This document shows, piece after piece, positions 50,871 to 60,880 of a DNA stretch of 64,000 bases. Position 1 is the first letter of the stretch, and every line of letters begins with the position of its first letter. Below the pieces are notes generated by a model, which saw only the letters and a program-made list of their open reading frames with translations, made no database searches and was not told the DNA's origin. Both the position numbers and the translations under genes were made by a program. Origin of the DNA: Nomia melanderi (Eukaryota > Arthropoda > Insecta > Hymenoptera > Halictidae); the NCBI RefSeq assembly GCF_051020985.1, contig NW_027475146.1, positions 1,302,001 through 1,366,000 of the forward strand, given 5' to 3'.

Positions 50871-51259
50871 AGCGGGCTCTGGCGCATGAATCTGTGCAGC
50901 GGGAGCGACCTCGGACCACTAGGGGCCGAGAAAACCACCGACAGATGGGGCCGGACACTCAGGGTCAGGGGAAAATCCAATATATATCTGGTGATATCTC
51001 GGGTGCTATTAGAGATAGCGCAATAAAGCAACGTGAATTATCTGCAGGAGGCCCTGGCGCATGATTCTGTGCAGCGGGAATGACCTCGGACCACCAGGGG
51101 CCGAGAAAACCACCGTCTCATGGGGCCGGACACTCAGGGTCAGGGAAAAATCCAATATATATCTGGTGATATCTCGGGTGCTATTAGAGATAGCGCAATA
51201 AATCAAAGTGCATTGTCTGTAGGAGGCCCTGGCGCGTGAATCTGTGCAGCGGGAACGAC

Positions 51260-51280
51260 CTCGGACCACCAGGGGCCGAG
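51260..51280. repeat. Dyad 1, CTCGG-N11-CCGAG (example copy)
   Basis: Perfect 5-bp inverted arms at 51,260-51,264 and 51,276-51,280 flank an 11-base loop. The element recurs in most monomers. The loop varies (ACCACC, ACAACC, ACTACC, CACGAGG) while the arms are usually kept; the exceptions are copies with GGTCGAG in the right arm. A DNA-binding or hairpin role is only a possibility. Confidence 0.8.
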
Positions 51281-51303
51281 AAAACCACCGACACATGGGG
51301 CCG
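51272..51303 (+). repeat. GGGGCCG direct repeat at 25-bp spacing inside the monomer
   Basis: GGGGCCG occurs at 51,272 and again at 51,297. The same pair lies 25 bp apart in most class A monomers (for example 62,646 and 62,671). It is a natural slippage substrate: removing one spacing deletes exactly 25 bp, which is the deletion seen in the 16 short monomers. Class B monomers lack the second copy. Confidence 0.85.
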
Positions 51304-51344
51304 GACACTCAGGGTCAGGGGAAAATCCAATATATATCTGGTGA

Positions 51345-51367
51345 TATCTCGGGTGCTATTAGAGATA
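51345..51367. repeat. Dyad 2, TATCTC-N11-GAGATA (example copy)
   Basis: Perfect 6-bp inverted arms at 51,345-51,350 and 51,362-51,367 flank an 11-base loop that begins GGGTGCTATT. The left arm overlaps the EcoRV site. A large set of monomers carries CAGATA instead of GAGATA, which breaks the outermost loop-side pair, so the dyad is polymorphic across the array. Confidence 0.8.
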
Positions 51368-51609
51368 GCGCAATAAACCAAAGTCAATTATCTGCAGGAG
51401 GGCCCGGCGCATGAATCTGTGCAGCGGGAACGACCTCGGTCCACCAGGGGCCGAGAAAACCACCGTCTCATGGGGCCGGACAATCAGGGTCAGGGAAAAA
51501 TCGAATATATATCGGGTGATATCTCGGGTGCTTCTAGAGATAGCGCAATAAACCAAAGTGAATTATCTGCAGGACGCCCTGGCGAATGAATCTGTGCAGG
51601 AGGAAATAC

Positions 51610-52535
51610 CTCGGACCACCAGGGGCCGAGAAAATTACAGATATTCGGAATCCGTCACCTAAGGTCATGTAAAAATCCAATATATACCTGGTGATATCTC
51701 GGTTGCTATTACAGATAGCGCAATAAACCAAAGTGAATTGTCTGCAGAAAACCCTGACGCATTAATCTGTTCAGCGGGATCGAACTCGGACCACCAGGGG
51801 TCGAGAAAACCACCGTCTCATGGGGCCGCACACTCAGGGTCAGGGGAAAATCCAATATATATCTGGTGATATCTCGGGTGCTATTAGAGATAGCGCAATA
51901 AGCCAAAGTGAATTATCTGCAGGAGGCCCTGGCGCATGCATCTGTGCAGCGGGAGCGACTTCGGACCACCAGGGGCCGAGAAAACCACCGTCACATAGGG
52001 CCCGACACTCAGGGTCAGGGAAAAATCAAATACTTATCTGGTGATATCTCGGGTGCTATTAGAGATAGCGCAATAAATCAAAGTGCATTGTCTGTAGGAG
52101 GCCCTGGCGCGTGAATCTGTGCAGCGGGATCGACCTCGGACCACCAGGGGCCGAGAAAACCACCGACACATGGGGCCGGACACTCAGGGTCAGGGGAAAA
52201 TCCAATATATATCTGGTGATATCTCGGGTGCTATTAGAGATAGCGCAATAAGCCAAAGTGAATTATCTGCAGGAGGCCCTGGCGCATGAATCTGTGCAGC
52301 GGGAACGACCTCGCACCACCAGGGGCCGAGAAAATTACAGATATTCGGAATCCGTCACCTAAGGTCATCTAAAAATCCAATATATACCTGGTGATATCTC
52401 GGTTGCTATTACAGATAGCGCAATAAACCAAAGTGAATTGTCTGCAGAAAACCCTGACGCATTAATCTGTTCAGCGGGATCGAACTCGGACCACCAGTGG
52501 TCGAGAAAACCACCGTCTCATGGGGCCGCACACTC
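51610..52535 (+). repeat. Class B plus CTGCAGAAAACCC dimer, two copies 700 bp apart
   Basis: Class B blocks at 51,635 and 52,335 are each followed by ATATATACCTGG, CTCGGTTGC, CTGCAGAAAACCCTGACGCA and CGAACTCGG. A third copy is at 55,659 onward. Confidence 0.85.
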
Positions 52536-53032
52536 AGGGTCAGGGAAAAATCTAATGTATATCTGGTGATATCTCGGGTGTTATTAGACATAGCGCAATA
52601 AACCAAAGTGTATTATCTGCAGGAGGCCCTGGCGCATGAATCTGTGTAGCGGGACCGACCTCGGACCACCAGGGGCCGAGACAACCACCGTCACATGGGG
52701 CCGGACACTCAGGGTCAGGGAAAAATCCAATATATATCTGGTGATATCTCGGGTGCTATTACAAATAGCGCAATAAATCAAAGTGCATTGTCTGTAGGAG
52801 GCCCTGACGCATGAATCTGTGCAGCGGCAACGACCTCGGACCACCAGGGGCAGAGAAAACCACAGTCTCATGGGGCCGGACACTCAGGGTCAGGGGAAAA
52901 TCCAATATATATCTGGTGATATCTCGGGTGCTATTAGAGATAGCGCAATAAACCAAAGTGAATTATCTGCAGGAGGCCCTGGCGCATTAGTCTGTGCAGC
53001 GGGAACGACCTCGGACCACCAGGGGCCGAGAA

Positions 53033-53100
53033 AACCACAGTCTCATGGGGCCGGAAGCTCAGGGTCATGTAAAAATCCAGGATGTATGTGCTGATATCTT
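53033..53100 (+). repeat. Hybrid A/B monomer 1
   Basis: The block begins as class A (CCACAGTCTCATGGGG) and ends as class B (GGGTCATGTAAAAATCCAG), then runs into the rare GATGTATGTGCTGATATCTTGG. The switch lies in the GGTCA shared by both classes. Confidence 0.85.
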
Positions 53101-53382
53101 GGGTGCTATTAGAGATAGCGCGATATATCCAAGTGCATTGTCGGCAGGAGGCCCTAGAGCATGAATCTGTGCAGCGGGACGACCTCTTACCACCAGGGGC
53201 CGAGAAAACCACAGTCTCATGGGGCCGGACACTCACGGTCAGGGGAAAATCCAATATATATCTGGTGATATCTCGGGTGCTATTAGAGATAGCGCGATAA
53301 ATCAAAGTAAATTATATGCAGGAGGCCCTGGCGCATGCATCCGTGCAGCGGGAACGACCTCGGACCATCAGGGGCCGAGAAA

Positions 53383-53450
53383 ACCACCGTCTCATGGGTC
53401 CGGACACTCAGGGTCATGTAAAAATCCAGGATGTATGTGCTGATATCTTG
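53383..53450 (+). repeat. Hybrid A/B monomer 2
   Basis: Same hybrid as at 53.06 kb, 349 bp downstream. It has GGGTCCGGACACTCAGGGTCATGT and then GATGTATGTGCTG. The two derive from one event followed by dimer duplication, with a 1-bp loss at GCGGGACGACC between them. Confidence 0.85.
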
Positions 53451-54599
53451 GGTGCCATTAGAGTTAGCGCGATACATCGAAGTCATTCTCTGCAGGAGGC
53501 CCTAGCGCATGAATCTGTGCAGCGGGAGCGACCTCGGACCACTAGGGGCGGATAAAACCACCGACACATGGGGCCGGACACTCAGGGTCAGGGAAAAATC
53601 CAATATATTTCTGGTGATATCTCGGGTGCTCTTACAGATAGCGCACTAAATCAAAGTGCATTGTCCGTAGGAGCCCCTTGCGCATGAATCTGTGCAGCAG
53701 GAACGACATCGGACAACCAGGGGCCGAGAAAATTACAGATTTTCGGTATCAGTCACCAAATGTCATGTAAAAATCCAGCATATATCTGGTGATATCTCGG
53801 TTGCTATTACAGATAGCGCAATAAACCAAAGTGAATTATCTGCAGGAGGCCCTGGCGCATGAATCTGTGCAGAAGGAACGACCTCGGAACACCAGGGGCC
53901 GAGAAAACCACCGTCTCATGGGGCCGGACTGTCAGGGTCATTGAAAAATCCATTATATATCTGGTGATATCACGGGTGCTATTAGAGATAGCGCAATAAA
54001 TCAAAGTGAATTATCTGCAGGAGGCCCTGGCGCATGAATCTGTGCAGAAGGAACGACATCGGACCACCAGGGGCCGAGAAAACTACAGACTTTCGGTATC
54101 CGTCACCCAAAGTCATGTAAAAATCCAGAATATATATGGTGCTTTCTCGGGTGCTATAACAGATAGCGCAATAAATCAAAGTGCATTGTCTGTAGGAGGC
54201 CCTGGCGCATGAATCTGGGCAGCGGGAACGACCTCGGACCACCAGGGGCCGAGAAAATAACAGATTTTCGGTATCCGTCACCCAATGTCATGTAAAAATC
54301 CAATATATATCTGGTGATATCTCGGGTTCTATTACAGATAGCGCGATAAATCAAATTGCATTGTCTGTAGGAAGCCCTGGCGCATGAATGCGTGCAGCGG
54401 GAACGACCTCGGACCACCAGGGGCCGAGAAAACCACCGTCTCATGGGGCCGGACTGTCAGGGTCAGGGAAAAATCCAGCATATATCTGGTCATATCTCGG
54501 GTGCTATTGGAGATAGCGCAATAAATATAAGTGCATTGTCTGCAGGAAGCCCTGGTGCATGATTCTGTGCAGCGGGAACGACCTCGGACCACCAGGGGC

Positions 54600-55020
54600 C
54601 GCGAAAATCACCGTCTCATGGGGCCGGACACTCAGGGTCAGGGAAAAATCCAATATATATCTGGTGATATCTCGGGTGCTATTACAAATAGCGCAATATA
54701 TCAAAGTGCAATGACTGTAGGAGGCCCTGCCGCATGAATCTGTGCAGCGGGAACTACCTCGGACCACCAGGGGCCGAGAAAACCACAGTCTCATGGGGCC
54801 GGACACTCACGGTCAGGGGAAAATCCAATATATGTCTGGTGATATCTCGGGTGCTATTAGAGATAGCGCAATAAACCAATGTGAATTATCTGCAGGAGGC
54901 CCTGGCGCATGAATCTGTGCAGCGGGAACGACCTCGGAATACCAGGGGCCTAGAAAACCACAGTCTCGTGGGGCCGGACACTCAGGGTCAGGGGAAAATC
55001 CAATATATATTTGGTGATAT
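54600..55020 (+). repeat. Block matching 56,001-56,421 (offset 1,401)
   Basis: Shares ATTACAAATAGCGCAATATATC, AAAGTGCAATGACTG, ATATGTCTG and CAGTCTCGTGGGG. The offset is eight monomers plus one base; the extra base is the GGTTCAAGAAAAAATC insertion at about 55,512. Confidence 0.8.
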
Positions 55021-57849
55021 CTCGCGTGCTATCAGAGATAGCGCAATAAACCAAAGTGAATTATCTGCAGGAGGCTCTGGCGCATGCATCCGTGCAGCGG
55101 GAACGACCTCGGACCACCAGGGGCCGAGAAAATTACCGATATTCGGAATCCGTCACAAAAGGTCATGTAAAAATCCAGCATATATCTGGTGATATCTCGG
55201 TTGCTATTACAGATAGCGCAATAAACCAAAGTGAATTATCTGCAGGAGGCCCTGGCGCATGAATCTGTGCAGCGGGAACGACCTCGGACCACCAAGGGCC
55301 GAGAAAGCCACCGTCTCATGGGGCCGGATACTCAGGGTCAGGGAAAAATCCAATATATATCTGGTGATATCTCGGGTGCTATTAGAGATAGCGCAATAAA
55401 CCAAAGTGAGTTATCTGCAGGAAGCCCTGGCGCATGATTCTGTGCAGCGGGAACGACCTCGGACCACCAGGGGCCGAGAAAATCACCGTCTCATGGGGCC
55501 GGACTGTCAGGGTTCAAGAAAAAATCTAATATATATCTGATGATATCTCGGGTGCTATTAGAGAGAGGGCGATAAATCAAAGTGCATTATCTGTAGGAGG
55601 CACTGGCGAATGAATCTGTGCAGGAGGAACTACCTCGGACCACCAGGGGCCGAGAAAATTACAGATATTCGGAATCCGTCACCCAAGGTCATGTAAAAAT
55701 CCAATATATACCTGGTGATATCTCGGTTGCTATTACAGATAGCACAATAAACCAAAGTGAATTGTCTGCAGAAAACCCTGACGCATTAATCTGTTCAGCG
55801 GGATCGAACTCGGACCACCAGGGGTCGAGAAAATTACAGATTTTCAGTATCCGTCACCCAATGTGAAGTAAAAATCCAGCATATATCTGGTGATATCTCG
55901 GGTGCTATTAGAGATAGCGCAATAAATCAAAGTGAATTATCTGCAGGAGGCCCTGGCGCATGAATCTGTGCAGAAGGAACGACCTCGGAACACCAGGGGC
56001 CGAGAAAACCACCGTCTCATGGGGCCGGACACTCAGGGTCAGGAAAAAATCCAATATATATCTGGTGATATCTCGGGTGCTATTACAAATAGCGCAATAT
56101 ATCAAAGTGCAATGACTGTAGGAGGCCCTGTCGCATGAATCTGTGCAGCGGGAACGACCTCGGACCACCAGGGGCCGAGAAAACCACAGTCTCATGGGGC
56201 CGGACACTCACGGTCAGGGGAAAATCCAATATATGTCTGCTGATATCTCGGGTGCTATTAGAGATAGCGCAATAAACCAATGTGAATTATCTGCAGGAGG
56301 CCCTGGCGCATGAATCTGTGCAGCGGGAACGACCTCGGAATACCAGGGGCCTAGAAAACCACAGTCTCGTGGGGCCGGACACTCAGGGTCAGGGGAAAAT
56401 CAAATATATATCTGGTGATATCTCGGGTGCTATTAGAGATAGCGCGATAAATCAGGGTGCATTGTCTGTAGGAGGCCCTGGCGCATGAATCTGGTCAGCG
56501 GGAACAACCTCGGACCACCAGGGGCCGAGAAAAACACCGTCTCATGGGGCCGGACACTCAGGGTCAGGGGAAAATCCAATATATATTTGGTGATATCTCG
56601 GGTGCTATTAGAGATAGCGCAATAAATCAAAGTGCATTGTCCGTAGGAGGCCCTTGAGCATGAATCTGTGCAGCAGGAGCGACATCGGACCACCAGGGCC
56701 CGAGAAAATTACAGATTTCCAGTACCCGTCACCCAATGTCATGTAAAAATGCAATATATATCTGGCGATATCTCGGGTTCTATTACAGATAGCGCGATAA
56801 ATCCAAGTGGATTGTCTGCAGGAAGCCCTGGCGCATGAATGCGTGCAGCGGGAACGACCTCGGACCACCAGGGGCCGAGAAAACCACCGCCTCATGGGGC
56901 CGGACACTCAGTGTCAGGGAAAAATCAAATATATATCTGGTGATATCTCGGGTGCTATTACAGATAGCGCGATAAATCAAAGTGCATTGTCTGTAGGAGG
57001 CCCTGGCGCATGAATCTGTGCAGCGGGAACGACCGCGGACAACCAGGGGCCGAGAAAACCACCGTCTCATGGGGCCGGACACTCAGGGTCAGGGGAAAAT
57101 CCAATATATATCTGGTGATATCCCGAGTGCTATTACAGATAGCGCAATAAATCAAAGTGTATTGTCTGAAGGAGGCCCTGGCGCATGAATCTGTGCAGCG
57201 GGAACGACCTCGGACCACCAGGGGCCGAGAAAACCACCGTCTCATGGGGCCGGACACTCAGGATCAGGGAAAAATTCAATATATATCTGTTGATATCTCA
57301 GGTGCTATTACAGATAGCGCGATAAATCAAAGTGAATTATCTGCAGGAGTCCCTGGCGCATGCATCTGTGCAGCGGAAACGACCTCGGACCACCAGGGGT
57401 CGAGGAAACCACAGTCTCATGGGGCCGAACACTCAGGGTCAGGGGAAAATCGAATATATATCTGGTGATGTCTCGGGTGCTATTAGATATACCGCAATAA
57501 ACCAAAGTGAATTATCTGCAGGAGGCCCTGGCGCATGCATCTGTGCAGCAGGAACGACCTCGGACCACCAGGGGCCGAGAAAACCACCGTCTCATGGGGC
57601 CGGTCACTCAGGGTCAGGGGAAAATCCAAAATATATCTGGTGATATCTCGGGTGCTATTAGAGATAGCGCGATAAATCAGGGTGCATTGTCTGTAGGAGG
57701 CCCTGGCGCATGAATCTGGTCAGCGGGAACAACCTCGGACCACCAGGGGCCGAGAAAAACACCGTCTCATGGGGCCGGACACTCAGGGTCAGGGGAAAAT
57801 CCAATATATATTTGGTGATATCTCGGGTGCTATTAGAGATAGCGCAATA

Positions 57850-58870
57850 AACCAAAGTGAATTATCTGCAGGGGGCCCTGGCGCATGAATCTGGGCAGCG
57901 AGAACGACCTCGGACCACCAGGGGCCGAGAAAACCACCGTCTCATGGGGCCGGACACTCAGGGTCAGAGAAAAATCCAATATATATCTTGTGATATCTCG
58001 GGTGCTATTAGAGTTAGCGCAATAAATCAAAGTGCATTGTCCGTAGGAGGCCCTTGAGCATGAATCTGTGCAGCAGGAGCGACATCGGACCACCAGGGCC
58101 CGAGAAAATTACAGATTTCCAGTACCCGTCACCCAATGTCATGTAAAAATGCAATATATATCTGGCGATATCTCGGGTTCTATTACAGATAGCGCGATAA
58201 ATCAAAGTGGATTGTCTGCAGGAAGCCCTGGCGCATGAATGCGTGCAGCGGGAACGACCTCGGACCACCAGGGGCCGAGAAAACCACCGCCTCATGGGGC
58301 CGGACACTCAGTGTCAGGGAAAAATCAAATATATATCTGGTGATATCTCGGGTGCTATTACAGATAGCGCGATAAATCAAAGTGCATTGTCTGTAGGAGG
58401 CCCTGGCGCATGAATCTGTGCAGCGGGAACGACCGCGGACAACCAGGGGCCGAGAAAACCACCGTCTCATGGGGCCGGACACTCAGGGTCAGGGGAAAAT
58501 CCAATATATATCTGGTGATATCTCGCGTGCTATTACAAATAGCGCAATAAATCAAAGTGCATTGTCTGTAGGAGGCCCTGGCGCATGAATCTGTGCAGCG
58601 GGAACGACCTCGGACCACCAGGGGCCGAGAAAACCACAGTCTCATGGGGCCGGACACTCACGGTCAGGGAAAAATCCAGCATATATCTGGTGATATCTCG
58701 GGTGCTATTAGAGATAGCGCAATAAACCAAAGTGAATTATCTGCAGGAGGCCCTGGCGCATGAATCTGTGCAGCGGGAACGACCTCGGACCACCAGGGGC
58801 CGAGACAACCACCGTCTCATGGGGCCGGACACTCAGGGTCAGGGAAAAATCCAATATATATCCGGTGATA
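57850..58870 (+). repeat. Nine-monomer repeat, copy 1 (offset 1,575)
   Basis: Matches 59,425-60,445 with few differences (GAGTTAGCGC at 58,012 and CTCGCGTGC at 58,523 here). It includes a class B block and the GCATGAATGCGTGC junction. Confidence 0.85.
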
Positions 58871-59009
58871 TCCCGAGTACTATTACAGATAGCGCAATAA
58901 ATCAAAGTGTATTGTCTGAAGGAGGCCCTGGCGCATGAATCTGTGCAGCAGGAACGACCTCGGACCACCAGGGGCCGAGAAAACCACCGTCTCATGGGGC
59001 CGGTCACTC

Positions 59010-59420
59010 AGGGTCAGGGGAAAATCCAATATATATCTGGTGATATCTCGGGTGCTATTAGAGATAGCGCAATAAACCAAAGTGAATTATCTGCAGGGGG
59101 CCCTGGCGCAGGAATCTGTGCAGCGGGAACGACCTCGGACCACCAGGGGCCGAGAAAAACACCGTCTCATGGGGCCGGACACTCAGGGTCAGGGGAAAAT
59201 CCAATATATATCTGGTGATATCTCGGGAGCTATTAGAGATAGCGCAGTAAATCAAAGTGCATTGTCCGTAGGAGGCCCTTGCGCATGAATCAGTGCAGCA
59301 GGAACGACATCGGACCACCAGGGGCCGAGGAAATTACAGATTTTCGGTGTCCGTCACCCAAAGTCATTTAAAAATCCGGCATATATATGGTGCGTTCTCG
59401 GGTGCTATTACAGATAGCGC
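59010..59420 (+). repeat. Block matching 62,160-62,570 (offset 3,150)
   Basis: Shares GCGCAGGAATC, CTCGGGAGC, GATAGCGCAGTAAATC, the class B variant TTTTCGGTGTCC and GGTGCGTTCTCGG. One difference is GCGCATGAATCAG versus GCGCGTGAATCAG. Confidence 0.85.
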
Positions 59421-59424
59421 AATA

Positions 59425-60445
59425 AATCAAAGTGGATTATCTGCAGGGGGCCCTGGCGCATGAATCTGGGCAGCGGGAACGACCTCGGACCACCAGGGGC
59501 CGAGAAAACCACCGTCTCATGGGGCCGGACACTCAGGGTCAGAGAAAAATCCAATATATATCTTGTGATATCTCGGGTGCTATTAGAGATAGCGCAATAA
59601 ATCAAAGTGCATTGTCCGTAGGAGGCCCTTGAGCATGAATCTGTGCAGCAGGAGCGACATCGGACCACCAGGGCCCGAGAAAATTACAGATTTCCAGTAC
59701 CCGTCACCCAATGTCATGTAAAAATGCAATATATATCTGGCGATATCTCGGGTTCTATTACAGATAGCGCGATAAATCAAAGTGGATTGTCTGCAGGAAG
59801 CCCTGGCGCATGAATGCGTGCAGCGGGAACGACCTCGGACCACCAGGGGCCGAGAAAACCACCGCCTCATGGGGCCGGACACTCAGTGTCAGGGAAAAAT
59901 CAAATATATATCTGGTGATATCTCGGGTGCTATTACTGATAGCGCGATAAATCAAAGTGCATTGTCTGTAGGAGGCCCTGGCGCATGAATCTGTGCAGCG
60001 GGAACGACCGCGGACAACCAGGGGCCGAGAAAACCACCGTCTCATGGGGCCGGACACTCAGGGTCAGGGGAAAATCCAATATATATCTGGTGATATCTCG
60101 GGTGCTATTACAAATAGCGCAATAAATCAAAGTGCATTGTCTGTAGGAGGCCCTGGCGCATGAATCTGTGCAGCGGGAACGACCTCGGACCACCAGGGGC
60201 CGAGAAAACCACAGTCTCATGGGGCCGGACACTCACGGTCAGGGAAAAATCCAGCATATATCTGGTGATATCTCGGGTGCTATTAGAGATAGCGCAATAA
60301 ACCAAAGTGAATTATCTGAAGGAGGCCCTGGCGCATGAATCTGTGCAGCGGGAACGACCTCGGACCACCAGGGGCCGAGAAAACCACCGTCTCATGGGGC
60401 CGGACACTCAGGGTCAGGGAAAAATCCAATATATATCTGGTGATA
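59425..60445 (+). repeat. Nine-monomer repeat, copy 2
   Basis: Partner of 57,850-58,870. A shorter related piece is at 56,600-57,140 (offset 1,400 to copy 1). Confidence 0.85.
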
Positions 60446-60459
60446 TCCCGAGTGCTATT

Positions 60460-60880
60460 ACAGATAGCGCAATAAATCAAAGTGTATTGTCTGAAGGAGG
60501 CCCTGGCGCATGAATCTGTGCAGCGGGAACGACCTCGGACCACCAGGGGCCGAGAAAACCACCGTCTCATGGGGCCGGACACTGAGGATCAGGGAAAAAT
60601 TCAATATATATCTGTTGATATCTCAGGTGCTATTACAGATAGCGCGATAAATCAAAGTGAATTATCTGCAGGAGTCCCTGGCGCATGCATCTGTGCAGCG
60701 GAAACGACCTCGGACCACCAGGGGTCGAGAAAACCACCGTCTCATGGGGCCGGACACTCAGGGTCAGGGAAAAATCAAATATACATCTGGTGATATCTCG
60801 GGTGCTATTACATACAGCGCCATAAATCAAAGTGCATTGTCTGTAGGAGGCCCTGGCGCATGAATCTGTGCAGCGGGAAC
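60460..60880 (+). repeat. Block matching 61,510-61,930 (offset 1,050)
   Basis: Shares GTATTGTCTGAAGG, ATATCTGTTGATATCTCAGG, GGAGTCCCTGG and CATACAGCGCC. The first part also matches 57,135-57,430 at 3,325 bp. Confidence 0.85.

Larger units (their letters stand above)
51208..51382 (+). repeat. Representative class A monomer with landmarks
   Basis: This copy is close to the commonest sequence. In order it contains the anchor GTGCATT (51,208), the GGAGGCCCTGGCGC junction (this copy has GCGCGTG where most have GCGCATG), GAATCTGTGCAGCGGGAACG, dyad 1, the class A block, CAGGGTCAGGGG, the AT-rich CCAATATATATCTGG, an EcoRV site GATATC (51,343-51,348), dyad 2, and AATAAA (51,372-51,377). GC is about 52% and a typical copy has nine CpGs. 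Common polymorphic points are GGGAACG/GGGATCG/GCGAGAACG, GACCACC/GACAACC/GACTACC/GAACACC, GTCTCATGG/GACACATGG, ACACTC/ACTGTC, and ATTAGAGATA/ATTACAGATA. They occur in many combinations, so monomers are mosaics. Confidence 0.95.
46204..55869 (+). repeat. Class B blocks, diverged set (11 copies)
   Basis: Blocks lie at 46,204, 47,782, 49,883, 51,635, 52,335, 53,733, 54,083, 54,258, 55,133, 55,659 and 55,834 (each 36 bp). Sub-variants are TTTTCGGTGTCC (46,204; 47,782), TTTTCGGTATC (49,883; 53,733; 54,258), CTTTCGGTATCC (54,083), TATTCGGAATCC (51,635; 52,335; 55,133; 55,659) and TTTTCAGTATCC (55,834). Some continue into a variant tail ATATATATGG(T/C)GCTTTCTCGG in place of the EcoRV element (46,204; 47,782; 54,083). 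This is the greatest class B diversity in the window. Confidence 0.85.
43401..56420 (+). repeat. Region III: diverged, indel-rich part
   Basis: Monomers differ more from one another, and about 17 small indels occur between 43.4 and 55.6 kb. Examples are GGGGAAATCC (-1) at about 43,441, 43,791, 44,140, 45,014 and 48,868; CACGGGGCCG (+1) at 45,838 and 47,592; TATGTATATATGG (+2) at about 47,125; GGTTGAAAAATTC (+1) at about 50,608 and 50,783; GCGGGACGACC (-1) at about 53,177; and AGTCATTC (-1) at about 53,480. Duplications are mostly local dimers. No short monomers occur here. Confidence 0.75.

Noticed and set aside
51308..51323. Telomere-like TCAGGGTCAGGG
   Set aside because: Only two hexamers per monomer, embedded in the satellite; no telomeric run anywhere.
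51325..51340. TATATAT as a TATA box promoter
   Set aside because: It is part of an AT-rich stretch in every monomer and has no downstream gene; no support for promoter function from sequence alone.
51232..51377. A 46-codon frame from the ATG of GCGCATGAATC to the TAA of GCAATAA, present in many class A monomers
   Set aside because: Common variants change first and second codon positions freely, class B truncates it at ATGTAA, and indels break it. It looks like a chance frame in a repeat, not a peptide gene.
53033..53500. Possible foreign insertion, because GATGTATGTGCTGATATCTTGG is unlike the other monomers
   Set aside because: The spacing stays at 174-175 bp and the flanks align to the monomer throughout, so it is a diverged A/B hybrid, not an insertion.
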